Shown: positions 8,202 to 16,346 of the stretch, piece after piece
How positions within the stretch are numbered: the first letter of the stretch is position 1
Layout: every line of letters begins with the position of its first letter
Assembly: GCA_014649155.1 (NCBI GenBank)
Contig: BMSM01000019.1
Location: 62,001 to 126,000, forward strand
DNA length: 64,000 bases
Reading direction: 5' to 3'
From: Streptomyces griseoviridis
GTDB lineage: Bacteria > Actinomycetota > Actinomycetes > Streptomycetales > Streptomycetaceae
Position numbers and translations under genes: made by a program
Notes under the pieces: generated by a model
The model's input: the letters and a program-made list of their open reading frames with translations, nothing else
The model's database searches: none
Told to the model about the DNA's origin: nothing

Positions 8202-10217
8202 ATGACGTCACCCGAGCCCGCCCTCCTGGCCGCCCTCGACCGGGAGCGCGCCCACCACGAGCACTGCCGTACCGCCCTCGCCGCCATGGTCGACGGCGCC
8301 CAGGACCACGTCGTCACCGGCGAGGACGTCTCCGCCTCCGGTGCCGACGCCGAGGTCCTGGGGCACCGGCTGCGCAGCCGCGCCAAGGAACTGCGCGACC
8401 TGCCCGAGGGCCCGCTGTTCTTCGGCCGGCTGGACCTCGCCGAGGGACCGCTGCACATCGGCCGGCTGCGGATCTCCGAGCACCCGGCCGCCCCGCCGCT
8501 GGTCGTGGACTGGCGGGCCCCCGTCTCCCGCGCCTTCTACCAGGCCACCGCCCGCGATCCACAGGGTGTGGAGATCCGCCGCCGGTTCGGCTGGGCACCC
8601 GGCAGCCGGGGCGATTCCGCCGACCTGACCGGCCTGGAGGACGAGCACCTCGCGCGGGGCGAGTCCCGGGTGAGCGAGATCGTCGCCCGGGAGAGCGAAC
8701 GCCCCCGCGTCGGGCCCATGCGGGACATCGCCGCGACCATCCAGCCCGAACAGGACGACCTGGTCCGCGCCGGGCTCGCCGGCTCGGTCTGCGTGCAGGG
8801 CGCCCCCGGCACCGGCAAGACCGCCGTCGGCCTGCACCGCGCCGCCTACCTCCTCTACACCCACCCCCGCCGGATGCGCCGCGGCGGCCTGCTGGTCCTC
8901 GGCCCCAACCGCACCTTCCTCGGGTACATCGCGGAGGTGCTGCCCGCCCTCGGCGAGAGCGGCGTACGGCAGTCCACGCTGACCGAGGAGATCGCCCGGC
9001 ACCCGGTCACCGGCACCGACGACGAGCGGGCCGCCGCCGTCAAGCACGACGTCCGGATGGCCGGGGTGCTCCGCCGGGCGCTGTACGGGCGGATCACCGG
9101 CGGGGCGGTCCCGGAGCTGGAGGTGCCGGACGGCGCGTACCGGCGGCGGGTGCCGGCCGGGGAAGTGGCGCGGATCGTCGCGGACGTCCGGGCGGAGGAA
9201 CCGCCGTACGCGGTCGGGCGGGAGCGGATACGGGCCCGGCTGGTGAGCCTGCTGCGGGAGCAGGCCGAGCGGCGCGGCGAGACCTGCGGCGCGGGGTGGG
9301 TGCGGCGGACCGGGCGGAGCCGGCCGGTCACCGCCCTGCTGGACGCCGTGTGGCCGCGGGTGCGGCCCGAGGAGGTGGTCGCGGGGCTGCTGGGCGACGC
9401 GGCGGCGCTGGCGGTCGCGGCGGACGGGGTGCTGGACGGCGCGGAGCGGGCCGCGGTGCTGTGGCGGAAGCCGCCCCGGTCGTGGCGGTCGGCCCGCTGG
9501 TCCGCCGCCGACCTGGTGCTGCTGGACGAGGTCGCCGGGCTGCTCGACCGGCCCGAGGGGTACGGGCACATCGTCGTCGACGAGGCGCAGGACCTCTCCC
9601 CGATGGAGTGCCGGGCGATCGCCCGGCGGGCCGCGTTCGGGTCGCTGACCGTCCTCGGGGACCTGGCCCAGGGCACGACCCCGTGGGCGGCCCGCTCCTG
9701 GCGGACGGTCCTCGGGCATCTGGGGCGGCCGGACGCGGCGGTGGCGGAGCTGACCCGGGGGCACCGGGTGCCGCGCGCGGTCCTCACCCTGGCCAACCGG
9801 CTGCTCGCCCGGCTGGACGCCGACGTCCCGCCGGCCCGTTCGGTGCGCGGCGACGGCGAGATGACGATGCGTCAGGTGAGCCCGGAGGAGGTGCCGGAGG
9901 CGGTGGTGGCCGCCGTACGGGCCGCGCTCGGCCGGGAGGGGTCGGTCGGGGTGATCGCGGCCGGCGCGGACGTGGACCGGGTGCGGGCGGCCCTCGCCGC
10001 CGCCGGGATCGCGGCGGCCGGCCCCGGGGAGCCGGCCGCCCGCCCGGCCCTGGTCCCGGCCGACGCGGTCAAGGGACTGGAGTACGACCACGTCGTCACC
10101 GTGGAGCCGGCGGCGATCGCCGAGGCCGAGGCGCGGGGCCTCAACCGGCTGTACGTGGTGCTGACCCGGGCGGTGTCCCGGCTGGACGTGGTGCACGCCC
10201 GGCCGCTGCCGTTCTGA
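8202..10217 (+). CDS. HelR/HelD-like RNA polymerase-recycling ATPase
   Basis: This 671-residue UvrD/Rep-like superfamily 1 ATPase has Walker A GAPGTGKTAV near residue 200, Walker B DEAQDLSPME, then LTRGHRVPRAVL, KGLEYDHVVTV and LYVVLTRAV. The N-terminal 190 residues contain no helicase motif but have the HelD-type arm sequence (ALDRERAHHEHCRTALAAM, then LFFGRLDLAEGPLHIGRLRI and DWRAPVSRAFYQ). HelD proteins pull RNA polymerase off DNA; the actinobacterial HelR branch protects polymerase against rifamycins. I judge it HelR-like from the arm and the length, but whether it displaces rifampicin cannot be read from the sequence. It is monocistronic, with convergent genes downstream. Confidence 0.8.
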   Translation: MTSPEPALLAALDRERAHHEHCRTALAAMVDGAQDHVVTGEDVSASGADAEVLGHRLRSRAKELRDLPEGPLFFGRLDLAEGPLHIGRLRISEHPAAPPLVVDWRAPVSRAFYQATARDPQGVEIRRRFGWAPGSRGDSADLTGLEDEHLARGESRVSEIVARESERPRVGPMRDIAATIQPEQDDLVRAGLAGSVCVQGAPGTGKTAVGLHRAAYLLYTHPRRMRRGGLLVLGPNRTFLGYIAEVLPALGESGVRQSTLTEEIARHPVTGTDDERAAAVKHDVRMAGVLRRALYGRITGGAVPELEVPDGAYRRRVPAGEVARIVADVRAEEPPYAVGRERIRARLVSLLREQAERRGETCGAGWVRRTGRSRPVTALLDAVWPRVRPEEVVAGLLGDAAALAVAADGVLDGAERAAVLWRKPPRSWRSARWSAADLVLLDEVAGLLDRPEGYGHIVVDEAQDLSPMECRAIARRAAFGSLTVLGDLAQGTTPWAARSWRTVLGHLGRPDAAVAELTRGHRVPRAVLTLANRLLARLDADVPPARSVRGDGEMTMRQVSPEEVPEAVVAAVRAALGREGSVGVIAAGADVDRVRAALAAAGIAAAGPGEPAARPALVPADAVKGLEYDHVVTVEPAAIAEAEARGLNRLYVVLTRAVSRLDVVHARPLPF

Positions 10218-10280
10218 CCGCGGTACCGCGCGGGCTCCGGGCGGCGCGGGCGGCGCGGACGGCTCGGGTGGCCGAGGGGC

Positions 10281-11447
10281 TCAGGCGGTCCGGGCGAGGA
10301 GGCCGCCGGGGGCGAGGGCCAGCTCGGCGAAGCGGTCGCCGATGCGCAGGTGGGTGGCGGCGTCCGGGTGCAGGCCGTCCGGCAGGGGCAGCTCGGCGTG
10401 GTCGGCCGGGCCGTACAGTTCCAGGCCGTCCAGGTGGCGCAGGTGCGGGTCGTCGGCCGCGCGCTCACCGACGATGCGGGACAGCTCCGCGCGGATGACC
10501 TTCAGCGTCAGCTTCCCGGCGGGGACCTCGGCGGGGTCGCCGGTGGCGCGGAAGCCGAGCCGGCCCTCGGCGAGCGCGGAGAGGTCGAAGGCGGCGGGGC
10601 CCGGGGTGTCCTCGTGGAGCGGGCAGTACAGCGGGGAGATCACCAGCAGGGGCGTCTGCGGGTGACCCTCGCGGATCGTGTCGAGGAAGCCGTGCACCGC
10701 CGGGCCGAAGGCGCGCAGCCGCATCAGATCGGCGTTGACCAGATTGATGCCGATCTTGACGCTGATCAGGTCGGCGGGGGTGTCGCGCATCGCACGGGCG
10801 GTGAACGGGTCGAGCAGGGCGCTGCCGCCCAGGCCCAGGTTGACCAGCTCCACCCCGGCGCGCAGGGCGGCGCGGGCGGGCCAGGTGGCGGTCGGGCTCG
10901 CGGCGTCGGAGCCGTGGCTGATCGAACTGCCGTGGTGCAGCCAGACCTCGCGGCCCCGGTCCGGTACGGCCGCCACCGGGGCGTCGGCGCGCAGCGCGAC
11001 CAGCTCGGTGGTCTCGTTGTGCGGCAGCCAGATCTCGACGTCCTTCTCCCGGCCGGGCAGGCCGGTGAAGCGCAGGGTGACCGGGGTGCCGGGGCGGTGC
11101 TCGGTGGTCCCGGTGCCCAGGTCGACGGTGAGGGTGTGGCCGCCGTCGGCGGTGGCCCGGCCGTGCGGCACGCCGTCGACCAGCAGGTCGTAGACGCCGT
11201 CCGGGCGGGGCGGGGCGCCGGTGTAGAGGCGCTTGGTGGGCAGGGTGTCCAGTTCGACGGCGGTGGCCCGGGTGCGGAAGGCCAGGCGGACGCCGGACGG
11301 CTGGCTCTCGGCCTGGGCGAGCTGCGGGTCGGCGCACTGGGCACGGGCACGGGCGGGCAGCCGGTGCGGCAGCAGGCCGTGCTCGGTGCGCTCGACGTCC
11401 AGGGCGCCGCGCAGCAGGTCCGGGGTGGTGAGGGGAACGGTGTGCAT
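10281..11447 (-). CDS. SGNH/GDSL-family hydrolase
   Basis: This 388-residue protein has an N-terminal beta-sandwich-like region of about 160 residues (VYDLLVDGVPHGRA, then VTLRFTGLPG) and a C-terminal SGNH hydrolase domain. Block I is HHGSSISHGSD with the nucleophile Ser, block II is LGLGGSALLD, block III is IGINLVNADL, and block V is PDGLHPD with the catalytic Asp and His. There is no signal peptide, so it is probably intracellular and acts on an ester or acetyl group of a sugar-like substrate. The downstream gene on this strand is convergent with the HelR-like gene, and the TetR gene at 11485-12090 lies 37 bases upstream in the same direction, so the two may be co-transcribed. Confidence 0.8.
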   Translation of the reverse strand: MHTVPLTTPDLLRGALDVERTEHGLLPHRLPARARAQCADPQLAQAESQPSGVRLAFRTRATAVELDTLPTKRLYTGAPPRPDGVYDLLVDGVPHGRATADGGHTLTVDLGTGTTEHRPGTPVTLRFTGLPGREKDVEIWLPHNETTELVALRADAPVAAVPDRGREVWLHHGSSISHGSDAASPTATWPARAALRAGVELVNLGLGGSALLDPFTARAMRDTPADLISVKIGINLVNADLMRLRAFGPAVHGFLDTIREGHPQTPLLVISPLYCPLHEDTPGPAAFDLSALAEGRLGFRATGDPAEVPAGKLTLKVIRAELSRIVGERAADDPHLRHLDGLELYGPADHAELPLPDGLHPDAATHLRIGDRFAELALAPGGLLARTA

Positions 11448-11484
11448 GGGCAGGGGCCTGTCGGTGAGGGGGCGGTGTGCGGGG

Positions 11485-12090
11485 TCAGGGGCCGGTCGGC
11501 GTGGGGGCGGAGGGTGTGGGCCAGGTGCGCAGGAGGGTGTCGAGGGCGTCGAGGATGCGGGTCCAGGACTCCTCGGGGCCGGGGGAGCTGTGGCTGAAAC
11601 TGCCGCCCAGTTCCATGCTCACGTAGCCGTAGAAGACGCTGCCGAGCAGCCGGACGGCGTGCGTCTGCTCCGGTTCGGGCAGGTCGTAGCCGCGCAGCAG
11701 GGCCCGGGTGAGCTGCGCCTGCCGTACGCCCCCGCTGGCGGCGGCGGTCTCCGGGTCGAGCCGGAGCTGGGCGGCGGCGTACCGGCCGGGGTGCTCGTGG
11801 GCGTAGTCGCGGTAGACGTCGGCCAGCGCGGTCAGGGCGTCGCGGCCGGCCCGTCCGGCGAGCGCGTCGGCGGCCCGGTCGGCCAGCTCGGCCAGGGCGA
11901 GCAGGGCGATGCCGGTCCTCAGCTCCTGGGAGTTGCGCAGGTGCGAGTAGAGGCTCGCGACCTTGACGTCGAACCGCCGGGCCAGCGCCGAGACGGTCAC
12001 CTGCTCGAAGCCCTCCTCGTCGGCCAGCTCGGCGCCCGCCGCGATCAGCCGCTCCCGGCTCAGTCCCGCTCGTGCCACGTCCTGCACCAT
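11485..12090 (-). CDS. TetR-family regulator with WHG-type C-terminus
   Basis: This 201-residue protein starts with a TetR DNA-binding domain (about residues 8-58; VSALARRFDVKVASLYSHLRNSQEL) and ends with a C-terminal domain of the TetR_C_13/WHG type. The ATG at 12090 lies directly against a GAAAGG sequence, so the GTG codon just after it is an alternative. It is divergent from the EF-G-binding-type protein at 12155. Two palindromes at 12105-12139 lie between them, and the larger one touches the -10 box of the divergent gene, so this protein probably represses both that gene and its own operon with the SGNH hydrolase. Confidence 0.85.
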   Translation of the reverse strand: MVQDVARAGLSRERLIAAGAELADEEGFEQVTVSALARRFDVKVASLYSHLRNSQELRTGIALLALAELADRAADALAGRAGRDALTALADVYRDYAHEHPGRYAAAQLRLDPETAAASGGVRQAQLTRALLRGYDLPEPEQTHAVRLLGSVFYGYVSMELGGSFSHSSPGPEESWTRILDALDTLLRTWPTPSAPTPTGP

Positions 12091-12104
12091 CCTTTCTTCT
12101 GCCT

Positions 12105-12139
12105 AATGCAGTATGCATTTGCCTAAAGACTTTAGGCAA
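12105..12139. promoter_or_regulatory. Tandem palindromic operators for the divergent TetR/FBP pair
   Basis: The first element has arms AATGCA and TGCATT with a 3-base centre (12105-12119). The second has perfect 10-bp arms TTGCCTAAAG and CTTTAGGCAA around a central A (12119-12139). The second ends two bases before the TACCGT -10 box at 12142-12147 of the rightward gene, where bound repressor would block RNA polymerase. Confidence 0.75.
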
Positions 12140-12154
12140 CTTACCGTCGACTGT

Positions 12155-12658
12155 ATGAAACCAGTGACCGAACCCGAGATCCGCGCCGCGTTCGTCAACC
12201 GCACCAAGGGTGAGGCCAAGCGGCTCCACGTCCCGCGCGATCTGGCCGACCGCCCCTGGCCGGACCTGGACTACCTGGGCTGGCGCGACCCCCAGGCCCC
12301 CGACCGCGCCTACCTCGTCACCGAGCTGGACGGCCGCCTCGCGGGCGTCGCCCTGCGCAGCCCCGCCGCGCCCTCCGGGCAGGCCCGGCGCAGCATGTGC
12401 TCGATGTGCCTGACCACCCACACCGGCGGCGTCTCCCTGATGGTCGCCCCGCTGGCGGGCCGGGCGGGGCAGCAGGGCAACTCGGTCGGCGTCTACCTCT
12501 GCAGCGACCTCGCCTGCTCGCTCTACGTACGGGGGCTGCGCAGCGCGGGGCCGGGGGCGCGGCTGCACGAGTCGCTGACGCTGGAGGAGAAGATCGCGCG
12601 GACCGTGGGGAACGTGACGGGGTTCGTGGCCAACGTCGCGCGGGACAGCCGGAGGTGA
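12155..12658 (+). CDS. FBP-domain (FusB-like) EF-G-binding protein
   Basis: This 167-residue protein carries the FBP C-terminal treble-clef zinc-finger signature: SMCSMCLTTHTGG followed by YLCSDLACSLYVRG, with four Cys positioned as zinc ligands. FusB/FBP proteins bind elongation factor G and help it leave the ribosome; FusB itself gives fusidic acid resistance in staphylococci. ATG 12155 begins MKPVTEPEIRAAFVNRTKGE, the usual family N-terminus; TACCGT 7 nt upstream suggests leaderless translation, and the longer frame from 12113 runs through the operator and is rejected. Control by the divergent TetR is likely. Confidence 0.85.
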   Translation: MKPVTEPEIRAAFVNRTKGEAKRLHVPRDLADRPWPDLDYLGWRDPQAPDRAYLVTELDGRLAGVALRSPAAPSGQARRSMCSMCLTTHTGGVSLMVAPLAGRAGQQGNSVGVYLCSDLACSLYVRGLRSAGPGARLHESLTLEEKIARTVGNVTGFVANVARDSRR

Positions 12659-12719
12659 CGGCGACGGCGGGTGGCGGCCGGGGGTGGCGGGTGGCGGCCG
12701 GCGGGACGGAGGATGCCGC

Positions 12720-13145
12720 ATGACCCTTCAGCTGTCCCTGTGCGCGATCACGCTCGACTGTCCCGACCCGTCGGCGCTGGCCGCCTTCTACCGGCAGGCC
12801 ACCGGCCTCGAACCCCACCCCGCGTCGAACGCCGACTTCGCGGGCCTGAAGGGGGAGGGCGGTCTGCTCATCGGCTTCCAGCGCGTCGCGCACTACCGCG
12901 CCCCGCGCTGGCCCGGACAGGACGTCCCGCAGCAGCTCCACCTCTGCTTCCGCGTCGACGACCTCGCGGCGGCCGAGGCCCGGCTGCGGGACCTGGGCGC
13001 CGGCCTCCCGGAACACCAGCCGCACGGCGACCGGGCGCGGGTCCTCACCGACCCGGCCGGACACCCCTTCTGTCTCATCGCGGCACCGGCCGGGGGCGCG
13101 GGGGCGGACGCGGGCCCGGACCCGGGCCTGGACATGGCTGGCTAA
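12720..13145 (+). CDS. VOC-family (glyoxalase-like) protein
   Basis: The 141-residue protein is a single vicinal-oxygen-chelate domain of Glyoxalase_6 type: LCAITLDCPDPSALAAFYRQ at the start, HLCFRVDDLAAAEARL in the middle and VLTDPAGHPFCLI at the end. GGAGG at 12708-12712, 7 nt upstream, fixes ATG 12720. Family members include dioxygenases, glyoxalases and drug-binding proteins, and no specific activity can be assigned. Its last codons overlap the operator of the next gene (13140-13156), so the two have separate transcription starts. Confidence 0.85.
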   Translation: MTLQLSLCAITLDCPDPSALAAFYRQATGLEPHPASNADFAGLKGEGGLLIGFQRVAHYRAPRWPGQDVPQQLHLCFRVDDLAAAEARLRDLGAGLPEHQPHGDRARVLTDPAGHPFCLIAAPAGGAGADAGPDPGLDMAG

Positions 13146-13156
13146 TGGCATTAGCC
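13140..13156. promoter_or_regulatory. Palindromic TetR operator upstream of the alpha/beta hydrolase
   Basis: GGCTAATG and CATTAGCC are perfect arms around a central G. A further half-site, ATTAGCGG, follows inside the gene. The palindrome overlaps TAGCCT (13152-13157), which lies 7 nt before ATG 13165 and is the probable -10 box. The TetR gene at the end of the same operon is the likely regulator. Confidence 0.7.
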
Positions 13157-13164
13157 TTCGGGTT

Positions 13165-14028
13165 ATGGGAATTAGCGGAGCTGTGGAAGAGACCTCGTTC
13201 CTGACGACCGAGGGCGGCGGACGGCTGGCGTACGAGGTGGCCGGGGCCGGGCCGCTGGTCGTGCTCGCGCACGGCATGGGCGACAACCGGACGGCGTACC
13301 GGGAGACGGCCGCGCGGCTCGTCGCCGCCGGGTACCGGGTCGCCGCGCTCGATCTGCGGGGGCACGGGGAGTCCGACGCCGGCTGGGCGTCGTACACCCG
13401 GGCCGACACGGCGGACGACCTCCTCGCCCTGATCCGGCACCTCGGCGGACCGGCCGTGCTCGTCGGGCACTCCTTCGCCGGGGGCGCCGCCACCATCGCC
13501 GCGGCCCGGGAGCCCGGCCTGGTCGACGCGGTGGTGGAGATCGCCCCGTTCACCCGCACGCAGAAGCCCGACCCGGGCGCGTTCCTCACCGACGCCCGCT
13601 ACCGCAAGGGCATGAGCCTGCTGGCGGGCGCCGCCCTGCTGCGCAGCCCGGCGCTGTGGCGGCGGTACCTCGTCCACGCCCATCCCGGTACCCGGCCCGC
13701 CGGGTTCGCCGCGCGCCTCGCCGCGCTCGACGCGGATCTGCGCCGGCCCGGCCGGATGGCCGTGTTCAGCCGATTCGGTTCGGCCTCGCCCGGCGAGGCC
13801 GACGCCCGGCTCGCCGACGTACGGTGCCCGGTCCTGGTCATCATGGGCACGCTCGACCCCGACTGGCCCGACCCGCGCGCGGAGGGCGAGGGCATCGTGG
13901 CGGCCCTGCCGGCCGGGCTGGGCCGCCTGGAACTGGTCGAGGGCGCGGGCCACTACCCGCACGCCCAGTTCCCCGACGCGGTCGCCGCGCTCGTCCTGGA
14001 CTTCCTCGCCGGAGGCCGGCGTGGCTAG
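13165..14028 (+). CDS. Alpha/beta-fold hydrolase
   Basis: This 287-residue protein has the typical alpha/beta hydrolase features: an oxyanion HGMGDN near residue 38, the nucleophile elbow GHSFAGG near residue 105, the acid region VIMGTLDPDWPDP and the catalytic His in EGAGHYPHAQFPD. It is likely cytosolic and acts on esters, amides or similar bonds. The stop overlaps the following TetR gene by 8 bases, so hydrolase and regulator form one operon behind a palindromic operator. Such pairs usually show regulator-controlled detoxification of a small molecule, but the substrate is unknown. Confidence 0.85.
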   Translation: MGISGAVEETSFLTTEGGGRLAYEVAGAGPLVVLAHGMGDNRTAYRETAARLVAAGYRVAALDLRGHGESDAGWASYTRADTADDLLALIRHLGGPAVLVGHSFAGGAATIAAAREPGLVDAVVEIAPFTRTQKPDPGAFLTDARYRKGMSLLAGAALLRSPALWRRYLVHAHPGTRPAGFAARLAALDADLRRPGRMAVFSRFGSASPGEADARLADVRCPVLVIMGTLDPDWPDPRAEGEGIVAALPAGLGRLELVEGAGHYPHAQFPDAVAALVLDFLAGGRRG

Positions 14029-14578
14029 GGCGGCGCTCTCGCCGGGCGCGGTCGTCGACCTCGCCCTCGGGATCATCGACGAGGACGGTCCCGAGGGGCT
14101 CACCCTCGCCGCGGTGGCCGCGCGGGCGGGCGTGGCCACCCCGTCCCTGTACAAGCACGTGCGCAATCTCGCCGAGCTGCGCGTGTCGGTCTCCGCCCGC
14201 GTCCTCGGTGACCTCGCCGACCAGGTCGGGGAGGCGGTCCTCGGCCGCTCCGCCGACGAGGCGGTCCGCGCGCTGATGACGGCCTGGCGGCGCTATGTGC
14301 AGCGGTGGCCGCACCGCTACCAGGCCGTCGTGCAGAGCCCGGAGCCGCGGACCGCCGAGGCCGGCGAGCGGCTGGTCGCCGTCGTCACCGCCGCGCTCCG
14401 CGCCTACGGCCTGGCCGACTCCGCCGCGGTCCACGCCGTGCGGTGCCTGCGCGCGGCCGTCCACGGCTTCTCCGTCCTGGAGGCCCAGGGCGGCTTCGGC
14501 CTCCCCGAGAACGTGGACGAGAGCTACGACCTGCTGATCCGCACGCTGATCGCGGGGCTGCGGGAGCCTCGTGCGTGA
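14021..14578 (+). CDS. TetR-family regulator, autoregulated operon
   Basis: This 185-residue protein has an N-terminal TetR helix-turn-helix (about residues 8-58; VAARAGVATPSLYKHVRNLAEL) and a TetR_C_13/WHG-like C-terminal domain (AVRCLRAAVHGFSVLEAQGGF). The GTG start at 14021 overlaps the end of the hydrolase gene. It most likely binds GGCTAATG/CATTAGCC at 13140-13156 and controls its own operon. It resembles the regulator at 11485-12090 in its C-terminal half, so the two are of the same subfamily but probably recognise different operators. Confidence 0.85.
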   Translation: MARAALSPGAVVDLALGIIDEDGPEGLTLAAVAARAGVATPSLYKHVRNLAELRVSVSARVLGDLADQVGEAVLGRSADEAVRALMTAWRRYVQRWPHRYQAVVQSPEPRTAEAGERLVAVVTAALRAYGLADSAAVHAVRCLRAAVHGFSVLEAQGGFGLPENVDESYDLLIRTLIAGLREPRA

Positions 14579-14644
14579 GGCCGCCCGGCGGGTCCCCGGT
14601 GAGCGGGAGCCGGGGCGACGGGGGCGGGCGGCCCCGGCCCCGGC

Positions 14645-15052
14645 TCAGTCGAGTACCGCCGTCGCCTCGATCTCGACCAGGTGCTCCGGGACGTCCAGCG
14701 CCGCCACGCCCAGCATCGAGGCCGGCGGCGGCTGGGTGATGCCGAGCCGCGCGGACGCCCGGGCGATGCCCTCCAGCAGCGTGGGCATCATGTCGGGGGT
14801 CCAGTCGACGACGTAGCAGGTCAGCCGGGCCACGTCCGCGAAGGAGCCGCCGGCCGCGGCCAGGGCGGTGGCGATGTTGACGTAACACTGCTCGACCTGC
14901 GCGGCGAGATCGCCGGCGCCGACCGTGACGCCGTCGGCGTCCCAGCCGACCTGCCCGGCGACGAAGACCAGCTTCGAACCGGACGCGACCGACACCTGCC
15001 GGTAGACGTCGACGACGGGCAGCCCGGCGGGGTTCAACAGGGTGACGGCCAT
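14645..15052 (-). CDS. RidA-family protein
   Basis: This 135-residue protein shows the RidA/YjgF/UK114 pattern: LVFVAGQVGWDADG, QVEQCYVNIATALAAAG, and DVARLTCYVVDWTPD, ending EHLVEIEATAVLD. RidA proteins hydrolyse reactive enamine/imine intermediates released by PLP enzymes such as threonine dehydratase; the Arg that binds the carboxylate in true RidA (in the TKTTVF/VARL block) is present in DVARLT. Some members of this broad family have other roles. The ATG at 15052 has a purine-rich GAGGAGGG sequence upstream on this strand. It stands alone next to a decayed region. Confidence 0.85.
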   Translation of the reverse strand: MAVTLLNPAGLPVVDVYRQVSVASGSKLVFVAGQVGWDADGVTVGAGDLAAQVEQCYVNIATALAAAGGSFADVARLTCYVVDWTPDMMPTLLEGIARASARLGITQPPPASMLGVAALDVPEHLVEIEATAVLD

Positions 15053-15529
15053 GACGAGGCCCTCCTCAATGATTTCCAGTGGTTACTCGGGAACCGTAGG
15101 AGAGTGATGGCTGACGTGGAAGAACGCACTTTTCGGTGACCGGGGAACCTGAAGGTGACCACGGGGGGCGAGGGGTGGTGGGACGAGCGCCGGCACACCT
15201 CGTCAGGTGGGGCCAGGCGGACCCGGCGCACCCCGGGCTCTGCGGGTCACGAGGCACGCGGGGCGACGCCGCCCGGCGCCGCATTCCTCGGCGTGCCCGT
15301 CACGTGACCGGTCTCCTCCGCGCAGCCGCGGGACACCCGGCTCCTCCTCGCCCTCGTCCTCTTCGGCACCGAGAGCGCGTACGGGCACGGGCCTTCTCCC
15401 TCACCGCCGCCAGGAGTGCCTCGTGCCCACGCCGCTTCCCCCTGGCCTCGTACCCCTTCTCGGCCTGCTGCGCTGCGGTGTGCCGCGCCCGTCTCCGGCC
15501 CGGCCCTGGCGCGCCGCGCCGCCCGGTGG
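15053..15529. other. No intact gene; probable decayed sequence
   Basis: No reading frame here has a plausible product. ATG 15109 opens a ten-codon frame that stops in TGA at 15139, possibly the cut-off start of a regulator. Given the broken monooxygenase that follows, I read the stretch as the eroded 5' part of that gene and its control region. Confidence 0.4.
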
Positions 15530-16266
15530 GCCACACCTTCGGCTTCGGACGGCGTGCTGGTCCGGTCCGCGGACGGGCGGGAGGAGGCGTACGACCTCGT
15601 CGTCGGCGCGGACGGCGCCTGGTGCCGGGTCCGTCCGGCCGTCTCGCCGGTGACCCCGCATCACACCGGCGTCACCTCGGTCGAGACCCCCCTGGACGAC
15701 GTCGGACACCCGCCCCCCGGTCTGGCCCGGCTGGTCGGCGACGGCTCCCTGGCGGTGTACGGCGTGAACCGGGCCCTCGTCGCCCAGTGCGACGGCGGGG
15801 GCCACGTCACGGTGTACGCCCGGTTCCGCGCGCCCCTGGACGGGTGGTCCGGGGCGGACGGGGACACCGGGGCCGTGCGGGCGGGCCGGCCGGTGACGTT
15901 CGACGGCTGGGCCGCCCCCGTCCCCGGCCTCCCGCGCCATGGCACCGCGTTCGCCCGCCACCCCCTGTACGTCCTGCCCGAGTCCCACACCTGGGACCGC
16001 CGCCGGGGTGACGCTGCTGGGCGACGCCGCCCATCTGACGCGCCCCTCGGCGCGGGCGCGAACCTCACGATGCTGGAGGGCGCCGAACTCGCCGAGACCC
16101 TCGCCGCCGGCCCCAGGACGTGGACGGGGCCGTCCGCGCCTTCGAGGAGCGGACGTGGGCGCGGGCCGCGCGGCGGGCGAGGATCACGGCGGCCGGCCTG
16201 CACCGCCTGGTGAGCCCCGGCCCCGCCGCGGCCCTCGCCCTCTTCGACGAGGTCCAGCCGTCCTGA
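15530..16266 (+). pseudogene. Remnant of a TetX-like FAD monooxygenase
   Basis: The translation is recognisable only by switching frames: DLVVGADGAWCRVRPAVSP and HPLYVLPESHTW in one frame, GVTLLGDAAHLT in another, LGAGANLTMLEGAELAETLAAG back in the first, and VRAFEERTWARAARRA to TGA 16264-16266 in a third. GDAAH is the FAD-ribityl motif of class A flavin monooxygenases and the order matches the C-terminal two thirds of TetX-like enzymes. The N-terminal GxGxxG segment and part of the middle are missing. At least three frame breaks make a sequencing artefact unlikely. Confidence 0.75.
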
Positions 16267-16296
16267 GGGGGCGTGCGGGAGCGGGTGCCGTCACTC

Positions 16297-16317
16297 TTGC
16301 AAGCGGTGTGCTTGCAA
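16297..16317. promoter_or_regulatory. Inverted repeat upstream of the XRE regulator
   Basis: TTGCAAGC and GCTTGCAA are perfect 8-bp arms separated by 5 bases, 30 bases upstream of the XRE start codon. This is the natural place for autoregulation by the helix-turn-helix protein that follows. Confidence 0.6.
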
Positions 16318-16346
16318 TAGTTAGCAGAGTCGTGCATCGTGGAGGC

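Noticed and set aside
8208..10196. 662-codon frame antisense to the HelR-like gene
   Set aside because: It is a shadow of a gene with all helicase motifs, and is Gly/Pro/His-rich without any family pattern.
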